Shown here: piece by piece, positions 53,253 to 62,289 of the stretch
Numbering within the stretch: position 1 is the stretch's first letter
How the letters are laid out: each line of letters opens with the position of its first letter
Source: Desulfitobacterium dehalogenans ATCC 51507
GTDB taxonomy: Bacteria > Bacillota > Desulfitobacteriia > Desulfitobacteriales > Desulfitobacteriaceae
Assembly (NCBI RefSeq): GCF_000243155.2
Contig: NC_018017.1
Location: 1,674,001 to 1,738,000 of the forward strand
Direction of reading: 5' to 3'
Length of the DNA stretch: 64,000 nucleotides
The notes under the pieces: generated by a model
Seen by the model: the letters and a program-made list of their open reading frames with translations, nothing else
The model's database searches: none
What the model was told of the DNA's origin: nothing
Made by a program: the position numbers and the translations under genes

Positions 53253-53873
53253 ATGAAAAAGTTGAAAAAGCTTGGAAGGGAATTTTATGACAGGGATTCG
53301 ACGATTGTAGCAAAAGAACTCTTGGGAAAGCTGCTCGTGCATAAAGTAAATGGGCAGAAAATATCGGCAAGAATCGTTGAGACAGAGGCCTATATGGGTG
53401 TTAATGACAAAGCAGCTCACTCCTACGGTGGCAAAAGGACGCCCAGGGTTGAGGTTATGTATGGTGGACCCGGTTATTCCTATGTGTTTACGATTTATGG
53501 AATACACTGTTGCTTTAATACTGTCACCAGGGAGGAAGGAAATCCTCAAGCGGTTTTAATCAGGGCGGCAGAGCCGGTGGAAGGAATTGAGTGGATGGCC
53601 CAAAAAAGATATGGGAAACCCTATGAGCAACTCACTAAAAGTCAGAAGAGGGGTCTAACTAACGGGCCTGGAAAACTATGTGCAGCCTTAGGCATCGACA
53701 GCCTTGCCAATGGAGTGGATTTATGCGGTGATGAAATCTATGTTGAAGATGACGCAGAACAGGACATCCGTATCGTTTCGACGAAGCGCGTGGGAATTGA
53801 TTACGCAGAAGAAGCAAAAGATTATCCCTGGAGATTCTATGTGGAAGGCAATGAGTATGTATCAATAAAGTGA
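53253..53873 (+). CDS. DNA-3-methyladenine glycosylase (AAG/MPG family)
   Basis: 206 residues from ATG 53253 after GGGAGGGAA; earlier in-frame starts lie inside the preceding peptide. REFYDRDSTIVAKELLGKLL is the family start. ARIVETEAYMGVNDKAAHSY contains the catalytic Glu of the ETEAY motif. YVFTIYGIHCCFNTV and NGPGKLCAALGI complete the site. The enzyme removes alkylated purines from DNA, starting base-excision repair. It may be transcribed from operon 2 readthrough, as no terminator separates them. Confidence 0.92.
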   Translation: MKKLKKLGREFYDRDSTIVAKELLGKLLVHKVNGQKISARIVETEAYMGVNDKAAHSYGGKRTPRVEVMYGGPGYSYVFTIYGIHCCFNTVTREEGNPQAVLIRAAEPVEGIEWMAQKRYGKPYEQLTKSQKRGLTNGPGKLCAALGIDSLANGVDLCGDEIYVEDDAEQDIRIVSTKRVGIDYAEEAKDYPWRFYVEGNEYVSIK

Positions 53874-54015
53874 ATTTTAAATTATCCTGAGACGGTGGTG
53901 ATTTTATGATTAGAAAATATTAAATTAAAGAGCCATGTCAAGCAACCGCTAAAAGCCCCTAGTAAGATCAGTTCGGATGTATTGTGTAGTTAGGGAATGG
54001 AGAGGAGTAATTATT

Positions 54016-54219
54016 ATGCCATATGTAAATATTAGAATCACGAATGAAAACGTCACTCCGGAAAAGAAAGCATTGCTTATCAAAGGAGCTACTCAGTTAC
54101 TTGTGGATGTGTTGGGCAAAAACCCCAATACAACGGTCGTGGTGATCGATGAGGTCAATACTGATAATTGGGGTATTGCCGGGGAAACTATAACAGCTCG
54201 TAGAAAAGACGGCCGCTAA
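54016..54219 (+). CDS. 4-Oxalocrotonate tautomerase-family protein
   Basis: 67 residues from ATG 54016, after GGAGAGGAGTAATTATT. MPYVNIRITNENVTPEKKAL begins with the catalytic Pro2 exposed after Met removal. Arg-containing IR and the beta-hairpin VVVIDEVNTDNWGIAGE follow. Normal size for the small 4-OT subunit, which acts as a hexamer. The substrate is unknown; no aromatic-degradation genes are nearby. Confidence 0.88.
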   Translation: MPYVNIRITNENVTPEKKALLIKGATQLLVDVLGKNPNTTVVVIDEVNTDNWGIAGETITARRKDGR

Positions 54220-54339
54220 TAATAGTGGAGAATTATGAAAACAGGACTATTCGGTATACATGGGTTATCAAAATAGAGATCGAGCGATTAACAGGTAAGA
54301 TCGCCAGGTACTAAATAGGATATTTGGTTATTTGAAAGG

Positions 54340-54375
54340 AATCCGGGTTTTATTGGATAAATAGAACCCGGATTA
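54340..54375 (+). terminator. Hairpin after tautomerase gene
   Basis: AATCCGGGTT / AACCCGGATT, a 10-bp stem with a 15-base loop, followed by ATTGTG. The T-run is poor. Confidence 0.55.
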
Positions 54376-54387
54376 TTGTGAATAAGT

Positions 54388-55209
54388 GTGGAAAAATTAT
54401 TGTTTGGCATTTCCGGTTTGCCACTATACGATGGGATAAAACGATTTAATTATGCAACCGGTATTCACTATTTGAAGTCTATTGGGCTGGATGCCATGGA
54501 ACTACTGTTTGTTCGAAGTGTCAATGTGACGGATAACAACAAGGGCGCTATCCTGGAAGCAAAGCAAAAGGAAGACTTTTACCTTTCGGCCCACGCATCT
54601 CATTATATCAACCTGAATTCAGATGATGCTGCTATACAAATTCAATCAATCAAAAGAATAATTGATGCTGCAAAAGGGTTAGCTAAGGTCGGAGGAAGGA
54701 GTCTGGTACTTCATCCGGGATTCTACATGAATGACTCCAAGGAAGTTGCTTACGCTACAATTAAAAGTAATTTAATGAGGCTTTCGAGTTATGGCGTAGA
54801 TTACAGGCTTGAGACAACTGGAAAGGGGTCTCAGTTTGGAACGCTGGAAGAGCTGGTTTCCCTTTGTCAAGAGGTTCCCTCATGTAAGCTCTGCGCTGAT
54901 TTTTCTCATATTCACGCGAGATCAAACGGCGGTCTTAAGAATTATGACGATTTTGCTGGTGTTCTTAAGCACGTCCTTGATAATTTAGGCAGAACTGCCC
55001 TGGAGGATTTACACATTCATATGGGGGGAATAAAGTACACAGCGAAAGGCGAAAGAAGTCATGTTCCATTACTGGAAAGCGACTTTAATTATAAGGAATG
55101 TCTAAGGGCTATAAAAGATTATGATGTCCGAGGATGTATCATAGCTGAAGGGCCTCTTTTAGAGAGAGATGCTTTACTTCTAAAAGAAACTTATGAAAAA
55201 TTGGTCTAA
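54388..55209 (+). CDS. Endonuclease IV-like TIM-barrel protein (AP endonuclease family 2)
   Basis: 273 residues from GTG 54388; no strong ribosome site is seen. LLFGISGLPLY opens the barrel. LSAHASHYINLNS is the first His metal site, LVLHPGFYM the second. RLETTGKGSQFGTLEEL has the Glu, CADFSHIHARSNGG has Asp-His-His, and DLHIHMGG and IIAEGPLLERDA have the last ligands. These are the metal-binding positions of endonuclease IV / sugar-phosphate isomerase-like barrels, and the HxSxxxNL and DFxHxxAR patterns favour a deoxyribonuclease IV role at abasic sites. It is near the Mpg glycosylase, which makes such sites. Confidence 0.75.
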   Translation: MEKLLFGISGLPLYDGIKRFNYATGIHYLKSIGLDAMELLFVRSVNVTDNNKGAILEAKQKEDFYLSAHASHYINLNSDDAAIQIQSIKRIIDAAKGLAKVGGRSLVLHPGFYMNDSKEVAYATIKSNLMRLSSYGVDYRLETTGKGSQFGTLEELVSLCQEVPSCKLCADFSHIHARSNGGLKNYDDFAGVLKHVLDNLGRTALEDLHIHMGGIKYTAKGERSHVPLLESDFNYKECLRAIKDYDVRGCIIAEGPLLERDALLLKETYEKLV

Positions 55210-55310
55210 AGGCAGTGGCGCAAAGTCGCAGGGTCTAAGGCGCTCAGAAAGCGCTAGGATAGCTTGGTTGCTAAAATGTTGCAAAGCCTGTCTTTTTAGG
55301 ACGGGCTTTC
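55195..55310 (+). promoter_or_regulatory. c-di-GMP-I (GEMM)-like riboswitch, apparently incomplete, with hairpin
   Basis: GGCGCAAAGTCGCAGGGTCTAAGG-type text (55217-55240), a CGCTCAGAAAGCGC stem-loop (55241-55254) and TAGGATAGCTTGGTTGC (55255-55271) match the second half of c-di-GMP-I riboswitches (GACGCAAAGC, AGGGxCTAAGG, AGCCxGGTTGCC). The first helix with its GAAA loop is not recognisable between GGCA (55211) and GGCGC. The element overlaps the preceding stop codon. A hairpin, AAAGCCTGTC / GACGGGCTTT, follows at 55283-55309. It may be degenerate or a divergent subtype controlling the AAA+ gene 410 bases downstream. The 55311-55721 rest has only a small hairpin near 55353. Confidence 0.45.
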
Positions 55311-55721
55311 GTTATATAAGTTCCGCAACTTTGTACGTTAGGGTCAAAAAAATGCTATGCGGTAAAGCCGCATGACATTAGTATTTTTCGAGAGTAATGG
55401 CCCCGATTTCCATACTTCAAAAGCCCACTATTTTAATTGAGTCAGAAGACATGTAAAACTAGAAAGAATGGAAATTGGAGAGGGAATGAAGAAAAGATGT
55501 GGAATATTAGAAGAATTGCGAAATATGCTCTTTAATAGTGATAGGGAAATGGTGGTTTCTATATAAAGTTTTGATATGAGTTGTGAAGATGATCAAGTTT
55601 GGCTAAAAACTGAGTTCGCTAGCAAGCCCTAATGTAAAAAGCCCTCCAGATTGCTAAAGAGCGAGTCCCGTTATTTATGTGAAAAACAGTTGAAGAAAAG
55701 GAAAGAAAAGAGGTTGTTGTG

Positions 55722-57584
55722 ATGTGGAGTTCACTTAAAAAGATATTATATGGGGATAACAAATCAACATCACCAAACGATGCTGTTTTTGAGTGCAGAC
55801 TTTGCCAGGCCACATTCAATATCGATGCCAGACCTTCTGAAGAGTATCAACTCTGTTATGCATGTTTTAAAGCAACAAGTGATCATGTGGCATCACTGAT
55901 AGAAAATATCGGAGTGTTAAAAGAAAAAGCAAATAACGCAGGACAAGCGGGGAATTCTTATGTGCAAATGCACTATTTAAAGGAAATTTTGGATAGGCTA
56001 ACCGAATACAAAGAATCCTATTACGATAAGGGTGTCGACATTATTAATGAGGATATCAATAAGTTAATTGGAGAGGTCCGGGAAGTACATGATGAAGCGG
56101 CCAAAGAAGTCAGGGAAAGCAGACGGCGCAGAGTTAAAATGGATGTATCCGCAATGGAACTTTGGACTAGAGAGCAGTGGAATGGTATTCGTGCCGATCA
56201 GCAAAGAGTTCTGAAAGATTATTTAAGTTTATACGACACTATAGATAGAGCGGGATATGGACTAAAGGATGGCAGATCCCTGGCAAATGAATTATTCCAA
56301 ACCGCAGTACACTTCTTGACTTATATAGCCTTAGCGGATGGCGACTTAACTGAGATTGAAAGCCAAATCATCAAGGATTATCTAAATATAGGCGGAGCTT
56401 ATGCCATAGATGTGGAAGCCTCGAAAAAATATATACTAGAGAATCCCCAGTTTGCAGAGGGGATCCCATCTTTTCTGGATATCATTAGAGAGCTTGATCA
56501 ACATCTTAGTGAAACAGGTACACGCTCAAAGAAAGCCGTGGAGACAATGACCGGGATTGTCATGTTTTTTGGATATCTGGGTAAGTATTTCTTGTATGAA
56601 AGCTGCAATGACATTGATATTAACAAATCGACGGCGTTATACGAGTATTTATTGCATCTCAATGAGTACTTGGAAGATAACGGATATGAAACAACAGACC
56701 TGCACGAATTCCAAGAGATAGATCCGGAGGACGTGGATAGAGCCGGCAGCTCTGATGGCACAGGTGCTGATAAAAATCTGGAGCAATTGCTTCAGGAATT
56801 GAATGAACTGATCGGATTAGCTCGGGTTAAAAAGGATCTGAATAGTCTGGTCAATCTGATTAAAGTGCAAAAGATACGTGAGGAACGGGGCTTTAGTCAG
56901 CCGGCCATGTCCTTGCATTTGGTGTTTTCGGGGAACCCCGGAACAGGAAAAACAACGGTGGCCAGATTGCTGGCTGAAATATATAAAGCATTGGGATTGG
57001 TTTCCAAGGGCCAGCTCTTTGAAACTGACCGCTCAGGACTTGTTGCCGGGTATGTGGGACAAACCGCTCTAAAAACCCAGGAAGTGATCAGCAAAGCGAA
57101 GGGCGGTATCTTATTTATTGATGAAGCCTATTCTCTTACAGAAAACCGGGGAGAATCGGATTTTGGCACTGAAGCCATCGATACCCTTGTCAAAGCCATG
57201 GAAGATCACCGGGCAGATTTAGTCGTAATAGTAGCTGGATATCCTGAACCAATGGAGCGTTTTTTGGATTCCAATCCGGGTCTGCGGTCACGGTTTAATA
57301 AATTTATTGTCTTTGATGACTACAGCGCGGAGGAATTGATATTAATTTTACAATCCATGTGTAAAAAGGCGAATCTCAGACTGGCAAGTCAAGCAGAAGA
57401 CTCCGCCTATTCATTCTTCCAAAAACAATGCGATTCGGATACATTTGCCAACGCAAGAGATGTAAGAAACTTTTTTGAAAAAGCTCTTGTTAACCAGGCC
57501 AATAGATTAGCCCAAATTGAAGATTTAAGTGATGAAATGTTGTTTGCAATAGAATATGAAGATATAAAGGATAGTACTTGTTAA
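55722..57584 (+). CDS. Zn-finger / TerB-like / CbbX-type AAA+ ATPase
   Basis: 620 residues from ATG 55722 (GTG 55719 also possible; AAGAGG upstream). Cys25-Cys28 and Cys45-Cys48 make a zinc finger. Residues about 60-150 are charged and helical, probably coiled coil. About 185-330 resembles a TerB-like helical domain (FLTYIALADGDLTEIESQII). A CbbX/SpoVK-type AAA+ domain follows with Walker A GNPGTGKT at 404-411 and Walker B GILFIDEAY at about 462-470. LVAGYVGQT is the pore-loop region, and SRFNKFIVFDDYS and ANARDVRNFFEKA hold sensor elements. CbbX-like ATPases remodel proteins. No substrate is known here. Confidence 0.8.
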   Translation: MWSSLKKILYGDNKSTSPNDAVFECRLCQATFNIDARPSEEYQLCYACFKATSDHVASLIENIGVLKEKANNAGQAGNSYVQMHYLKEILDRLTEYKESYYDKGVDIINEDINKLIGEVREVHDEAAKEVRESRRRRVKMDVSAMELWTREQWNGIRADQQRVLKDYLSLYDTIDRAGYGLKDGRSLANELFQTAVHFLTYIALADGDLTEIESQIIKDYLNIGGAYAIDVEASKKYILENPQFAEGIPSFLDIIRELDQHLSETGTRSKKAVETMTGIVMFFGYLGKYFLYESCNDIDINKSTALYEYLLHLNEYLEDNGYETTDLHEFQEIDPEDVDRAGSSDGTGADKNLEQLLQELNELIGLARVKKDLNSLVNLIKVQKIREERGFSQPAMSLHLVFSGNPGTGKTTVARLLAEIYKALGLVSKGQLFETDRSGLVAGYVGQTALKTQEVISKAKGGILFIDEAYSLTENRGESDFGTEAIDTLVKAMEDHRADLVVIVAGYPEPMERFLDSNPGLRSRFNKFIVFDDYSAEELILILQSMCKKANLRLASQAEDSAYSFFQKQCDSDTFANARDVRNFFEKALVNQANRLAQIEDLSDEMLFAIEYEDIKDSTC

Positions 57585-58313
57585 ACTGTCGAATTTTGCA
57601 GATGATGAAGCGGAAGGCTTGGTCAAGCACGAGGAATGGGGTAAGTGGCAGGAAGAGTCGGTGAGCTATTCCTGTCGAACTGCTCTGTTCATCCTCCTGC
57701 TGAGTTTACCCGACTCCAAAAAATGCTTGACCAAAGCGTTAGATGCCTTCATACTTAGGTTAACTTAACTATCTTTTAATGTTTTACCAGAGGAAAAAGG
57801 ATATGATAGTGATGATATGAAGTGTGGGACTTTTCCCGAAGATATATTGAGATATCTTGTTAAAAATAACATCTTTTTAGATTTTGATAGTTTTAAACAA
57901 CAAGTAGAAGAAACAATTATCACATTATTGTCTGACTAAACATTATAAAATGGGAAGCAAATAAAGCGATTATGCTTACAGATCGGCATCCATATTCTTT
58001 TGTGACGATAGGATTGAAGAGTGGAATGAAAAATACGAAGGTACTTGGATAACGGCTTACAGTTTGTGCTGGCGTTTTTTGAGGTAGTAGGTGCTTCACA
58101 GAAATAAAACCGTGGCGACTTGTCACGGTTTTATTATTTCTAGGATTAATTTAAAGCGGAGAATCTACAGTCAGGAGCTTTGTTCAAAAAGAAAAGAAGA
58201 AACATGTTGAGATGCCAGAATTATTAAAAAAGGTTAAGAATTGAAAAAGGAATTATCAACCTGCTTGTTTAATAGCTATAGTAATGAAAATCCCTAACGA
58301 CAAGGAGGGTAAG
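57585..58313. other. Gene-poor stretch with coding remnants and a terminator
   Basis: No intact gene. Near 57590-57770 the text ADDEAEGLVKHEEWGKWQEE can be read before frames break. At 57781-57939 an open stretch ends TFPEDILRYLVKNNIFLDFD...TLLSD, with an internal ATG at 57817 but no ribosome site. Both look like ends of lost genes. AATAAAACCGTG / CACGGTTTTATT (58103-58135), flanked by A and T runs, is a likely bidirectional terminator. Confidence 0.45.
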
Positions 58314-59303
58314 ATGTATATGCTAACAAAGCGTCAAAATTTATTGGAAACCATAAAGGGCGGAAATCCGGACCGGTATGTAAAGCAGTATGAGTTTATG
58401 AATCTCATCATGGAGGCCAGCGTAACTATGGCTGGTTTTCCTGCCCCGGGGCAGACCTCCAAAGGAGCCTGGGGAATAACCTGGATGTGGCCGGAGGGGC
58501 AGATAGGGCCGTTTCCTGTACATGATGAAGAACATAAGGTTTTAAAAGATATCACGGAGTGGAGAAAATACGTCAAAGCACCTGAGATTCCCATAGATGA
58601 TGAAACCTGGGCCCCGGCTATCGCTCATGCCCAGGCTGTCGACCGGAATGAGGAATTTGTGACGGCGATGGCTGCACCGGGAGTATTTGAAATGACTCAT
58701 CACCTGATGAGTATGGAAGACGCGTTAATGGCCTTATATGAAGAACCGGAAGCCATGCACGAACTGATCGACTACATTACCGAATTCGAATTAGCTTATG
58801 CAAAAATCGTCATTGAAAAAATCCATCCGGACGCTCTTTTCCATCATGACGATTGGGGCAGCCAGATCAACTCTTTCATTTCTCCGGAAATGTTTAAAAA
58901 GTTTTTCCTCCCCGCCTATAAAAAAATCTATGGCTACTATAAAGCGAATGGTGTGGAAGTGATTGTCCATCACAGTGATTCCTATGCTGCTAATCTGGTT
59001 CCCTTTATGATCGAAATGGGAGTTGATATCTGGCAAGGTGTCATGACCACCAACAACGCACCTGAATTAATCGAGAAATATGGTGGAAAAATTACTTTCA
59101 TGGGAGATATAGACAGCGGGTATCTTGATCTTCCAGACTGGAAGCCTGAACGATGCGCAGAGGCAGTTGAGAGAGCTTGTCGGAGATGCGGCAAGAAATA
59201 TTTTATTCCCTGTCTGACCATGGGCGGGCCGGATAGTATTTATCCCGGTGTATATGCCCAGGTCAATCAAGAAATTGACAGAATGAGCCGAGAAATGTTC
59301 TAA
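58314..59303 (+). CDS. URO-D-family protein, probable corrinoid/methyl-transfer enzyme
   Basis: 329 residues from ATG 58314, 6 bases after AAGGAGGG. TIM-barrel of the uroporphyrinogen decarboxylase superfamily: KRQNLLETIKGGNPDRYVKQ start, LFHHDDWGSQINSFISPEMF, and VIVHHSDSYAANLVPFMIEMG with a zinc-ligand-like His. FMGDIDSGYL and YFIPCLTMGGPDSIYPGVY supply a late Cys. The His and Cys positions suggest a MtaA/CmuA-like zinc methyltransferase rather than the haem enzyme. Anaerobes with many such genes use them to demethylate O- or N-methyl compounds. No corrinoid protein gene is adjacent. Confidence 0.78.
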   Translation: MYMLTKRQNLLETIKGGNPDRYVKQYEFMNLIMEASVTMAGFPAPGQTSKGAWGITWMWPEGQIGPFPVHDEEHKVLKDITEWRKYVKAPEIPIDDETWAPAIAHAQAVDRNEEFVTAMAAPGVFEMTHHLMSMEDALMALYEEPEAMHELIDYITEFELAYAKIVIEKIHPDALFHHDDWGSQINSFISPEMFKKFFLPAYKKIYGYYKANGVEVIVHHSDSYAANLVPFMIEMGVDIWQGVMTTNNAPELIEKYGGKITFMGDIDSGYLDLPDWKPERCAEAVERACRRCGKKYFIPCLTMGGPDSIYPGVYAQVNQEIDRMSREMF

Positions 59304-59351
59304 TCCGGCTGATCAAGGAATGGCAGAGAACAAAATGCAGTGGGCATAGCT

Positions 59352-59394
59352 AATACTCCGGAATCCCTGGCAAGGAGGGTTCCGGGGTATTTTT
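59352..59394 (+). terminator. Rho-independent terminator after URO-D-family gene
   Basis: AATACTCCGGAATCC / GGTTCCGGGGTATT, a long stem with a few mismatches, followed by TTTTTAT. Confidence 0.85.
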
Positions 59395-59490
59395 ATCTAT
59401 GGAAAGGAGATTTATTCCATGATAGAGAAGTCAATAGAGGATCAGCGAAACAGATTCCCTAATTCAAGATACGAAAGCAGGTAAAAAACC

Positions 59491-59889
59491 ATGGACAGAT
59501 ATACAAGTGAAGAATCAGAAAGGGCTCTAAAAGTCGTTTTATCAGTTATCAGTAGATGTGAAAAAGCACAGCCAAAATTTGTGGAGGGTACCTCTCAGCA
59601 CACACTCCTTAAGAACAGAATAAGGGCAATGTATATTTCATCGTCATTGCTAAAAGATGAAAATATTACGGAGAAATATACAAAAGAAGAATTGATAGCA
59701 GCGCTACCGCCCGTATCCTCAATTATCAGCAAATGTGAAAAAGCCCAGCTAAAATTGGCAGAGGGTACTGCTCAGCACGCCCGCCTCAGGGATATGATAC
59801 AAGCTATGAATATATCAAAAACATTAATAGAAGATGAAATTAGCAAAAGGGTCCTCTCTTTTACAGATCCAGTATTAAGAGGTAATTAG
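59491..59889 (+). CDS. Small protein with two tandem ~55-residue repeats
   Basis: 132 residues from ATG 59491; the ribosome site (AGGT) is weak. The two halves align: YTSEESERALKVVLSVISRCEKAQ and QHTLLKNRIRAMYIS in the first; YTKEELIAALPPVSSIISKCEKAQ (each longer piece read in two parts) and QHARLRDMIQAMNIS in the second. Each unit is helical with one cysteine in (S/K)RCEKAQ / SKCEKAQ. No signal or membrane segment. I recall similar short proteins in clostridia without a known function. Confidence 0.7.
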   Translation: MDRYTSEESERALKVVLSVISRCEKAQPKFVEGTSQHTLLKNRIRAMYISSSLLKDENITEKYTKEELIAALPPVSSIISKCEKAQLKLAEGTAQHARLRDMIQAMNISKTLIEDEISKRVLSFTDPVLRGN

Positions 59890-59927
59890 GCAGGGGATGA
59901 CTTATAGTTAATTAGGAAGGTGATGAC

Positions 59928-60782
59928 ATGGAATGGCTTGAAAACCTCAATAAGGCGATAAACTACATCGAAGAACATTTGACAGATGAGATAGACCTAC
60001 ATGAATTGGGCAAAGTCGCAGGTTGTTCAGGTTTTCATTTTCAACGAATGTTCTCGTATATGGCTGAAACCCCGCTTTCTGAGTATATCCGCAGAAGAAA
60101 AATGTCTTTAGCGGCGGTAGCATTGCAAAATGGCGAAAAGGTTTTGGATGTAGCATTAAAATACGGGTATGATTCCCCGACCGCTTTTAACCGCGCGTTC
60201 CAAAGCGTACATGGCTTTCCTCCGTCAAATGCAAAATCCGTAGGAGTTACTCTGAAAGCCTTTCCTCCCATCAGCTTCAAAATAACGATTAAAGGAGAGG
60301 CTGAAATGAATTACAAAATAGAAAAAAAGGAAGCGTTTCGCATCGTTGGCGTAAAAGAACATTACCCGATGAACCTCGAAGAAAGCTTTGAGAAAGTACC
60401 TCAGTTTTGGCAGAAAACAACTATGGAGGGAGCAATACCGAGAATACTTGCGCTTATGGATCAACAACCTGTCGGATTGCTCGGCATTTCTACATGTATG
60501 GACGGTAATAGCTTTGACTATTATATTGCTGTTTCTTCAGATCGAACTGTACCGGAGGGAATGAGTGAATATACCGTACCGGAGTGTACTTGGGCAATAT
60601 TTGAGTGTGTAGGCCCAATGCCACATGCGATTCAAAGCCTGCAAAAGCGGATTGTGACCGAATGGCTGCCGACATCCGGCTATGAATATGCGAACGCGCC
60701 GGACATTGAGGTTTATTTTGAGGGAGATCAATCTTCGGATGATTACAAATGTGAAGTATGGCTTCCCGTAATAAAAAAATAA
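59928..60782 (+). CDS. AraC-family regulator with GyrI-like effector domain
   Basis: 284 residues, ATG after GGAAGGTGATGAC. The N-terminal double helix-turn-helix is AINYIEEHLTDEIDLHELGK, CSGFHFQRMFSYMAETPLSEYI-type text and VALKYGYDSPTAFNRAFQ (residues about 8-105). A GyrI-like (SOUL/BmrR C-terminal) ligand-binding domain follows from about 127 (FRIVGVKEHYPM) to EVWLPVIKK. Proteins of this arrangement activate transport or resistance genes in response to small hydrophobic molecules. No target gene is obvious beside it. Confidence 0.88.
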   Translation: MEWLENLNKAINYIEEHLTDEIDLHELGKVAGCSGFHFQRMFSYMAETPLSEYIRRRKMSLAAVALQNGEKVLDVALKYGYDSPTAFNRAFQSVHGFPPSNAKSVGVTLKAFPPISFKITIKGEAEMNYKIEKKEAFRIVGVKEHYPMNLEESFEKVPQFWQKTTMEGAIPRILALMDQQPVGLLGISTCMDGNSFDYYIAVSSDRTVPEGMSEYTVPECTWAIFECVGPMPHAIQSLQKRIVTEWLPTSGYEYANAPDIEVYFEGDQSSDDYKCEVWLPVIKK

Positions 60783-60815
60783 GGATTTACCTCAAGATCC
60801 CTGAAATAGCTATAA

Positions 60816-60850
60816 TAAATCGCCTCATGCAGTGAGCATGAGGCGATTTA
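60816..60850. terminator. Terminator after AraC-GyrI gene
   Basis: A 15-bp stem TAAATCGCCTCATGC / GCATGAGGCGATTTA with a 5-base loop, followed by TATTGTT. Confidence 0.8.
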
Positions 60851-60920
60851 TATTGTTGCGCACCCATGGCGATTAACGAGGCGGTGAAAGTCCGTTATGG
60901 TGTAAAAAAGTTTGCGTGAC

Positions 60921-60969
60921 TTGACAAAGCGACAAGCGTGTCGTAAGATCAGAAACGACACGCGTGTCG
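60921..60969 (+). promoter_or_regulatory. tetR promoter with two palindromic operators
   Basis: -35 TTGACA (60921-60926), a 17-base spacer and -10 TAAGAT (60944-60949). The spacer is filled by CGACAAGCGTGTCG (60930-60943), and a perfect palindrome CGACACGCGTGTCG lies at 60956-60969, centres 26 bases apart. Binding of the downstream TetR protein to these would block RNA polymerase directly. A ribosome site, AAGGAG, follows before the gene. Confidence 0.8.
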
Positions 60970-60994
60970 CGTTCTATGGAAAGGAGACTTTATA

Positions 60995-61564
60995 ATGTCA
61001 AATAAAAGCAATACTACTAAAAAAAAGATTATAGATTCATCCGTGCAATTGTTTGCTGATAAAGGTTATCAAGTTATTACTATGAAAGATATTTGTGATT
61101 CCTGTGGTATGAGCAGAGGGGGAGTGTATCGCTATTTTTCTTCCACGAAAGAGATATTTATAGCTATGCTTGACAGAGATATAGACGATGATATAAAGGC
61201 CGTGAAACAAGCAATAGAGAAAAAAGTACCCGCAAAAGTAATATTTGATAATTATTTAGATCATGAGAAAAATGCAATATTTAGTGACAATAGAGGGTTG
61301 TTTTTTGCTACTCATGAATTTGCTTTCGCCGAACCTGAACAGCGTGCCTATTTTGATAAAAGGATAGAGTTGTCAGTTGATTTACTTGGCGATCTATTCA
61401 GATATGGTCAAGAAACTGGAGAATTCAAAGATTTTGATATTTCTGCTGTAGCAACACATATCATCTATTTTTTTGATGGATTGAAGACCTCTTCATCTGT
61501 TCTTACAGTCACCGAAGAAATGGTTGATCAGCAGCTAAAAATAATAAAGGAGATGGTACTATGA
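60995..61564 (+). CDS. TetR-family transcriptional repressor
   Basis: 189 residues, ATG after AAAGGAGACTTTATA. The N-terminal helix-turn-helix is [20 protein letters not shown] then [20 protein letters not shown] (residues about 10-50). The rest is a helical ligand-binding domain. It overlaps the following flavoprotein gene by 4 bases (ATGA), so the pair is co-regulated, most likely by this protein acting on the two palindromes upstream. Confidence 0.9.
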   Translation: MSNKSNTTKKKIIDSSVQLFADKGYQVITMKDICDSCGMSRGGVYRYFSSTKEIFIAMLDRDIDDDIKAVKQAIEKKVPAKVIFDNYLDHEKNAIFSDNRGLFFATHEFAFAEPEQRAYFDKRIELSVDLLGDLFRYGQETGEFKDFDISAVATHIIYFFDGLKTSSSVLTVTEEMVDQQLKIIKEMVL

Positions 61565-62235
61565 AGATTACTGCTTTTAACGGAAGTCCTAGAGGTATTA
61601 ATAGTAATACAAATGTGATAGTGGAAGCCTTTTTGGTTGGTGCACGGAAAGCTGGTGCGGAAACTGAAAATATTTTTTTGATTGATAAAAATATTAAGCA
61701 CTGTACAGGGTGTTTTTCTTGTTGGTTTAAGACTCCAGGAAAATGTATTCATCAAGATGATATGAATGAATTGCTTGAGCTATATAAAAGTTCAGATAGT
61801 GTATGTTTTGCTACTCCCGTTTACCTTTGGAATATGACAGCATGCCTTAAAAACTTTGCAGATAGATTAATCCCGCTAAAAAATCCCACTGTAGTGGAAA
61901 GTGACGGTAATTTTGATATGAAGAATAGTTTAGCATTGCCCGATATTGTAGTGATATCAAACTCCGGTTTTCCGGGAGAAAACAATTTTCACACTATGCA
62001 TGAAGTCATGAAATCCTCAAATCCCATACTGGAAATATACAGAAATAACGGCATGCTACTTCGGATGAATAGAGCAGATATACAAGAAAAAGTACAAGAA
62101 TATCTTTCGTTTGTAAAGCAAGCCGGATTTCAAGTTGCCTCAAAAGTTAAATTATCAGATGAAGTAGTATCTGGACTCAATTCAGAATTGTTAACTGTTG
62201 ATGAATATATAAATGTCATTTCAGGTGGTAAGTAA
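61561..62235 (+). CDS. Iron-sulfur flavoprotein / NADPH-dependent FMN reductase family
   Basis: 224 residues. [15 protein letters not shown] is the FMN-phosphate loop of the flavodoxin-like fold. [15 protein letters not shown] (about residues 48-62) is the compact cysteine motif of iron-sulfur flavoproteins, able to bind a [4Fe-4S] cluster. [20 protein letters not shown] is the second FMN region. Such proteins reduce oxygen species, quinones or other small acceptors in anaerobes. The upstream TetR gene overlaps it and is its likely repressor. Confidence 0.85.
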   Translation: MKITAFNGSPRGINSNTNVIVEAFLVGARKAGAETENIFLIDKNIKHCTGCFSCWFKTPGKCIHQDDMNELLELYKSSDSVCFATPVYLWNMTACLKNFADRLIPLKNPTVVESDGNFDMKNSLALPDIVVISNSGFPGENNFHTMHEVMKSSNPILEIYRNNGMLLRMNRADIQEKVQEYLSFVKQAGFQVASKVKLSDEVVSGLNSELLTVDEYINVISGGK

Positions 62236-62289
62236 TGACGAGTGTCTCCTTCTTCTTCATCACGGCGCACGGCACCCTTACAGGTGTAA

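Noticed and set aside
60850-60920. Group II intron fragment suggested by GGCGGTGAAAGTCCGTTATGG
   Set aside because: The word resembles intron-encoded-region leaders, but no domain V or reverse transcriptase is present and the stretch is only about 70 bases.
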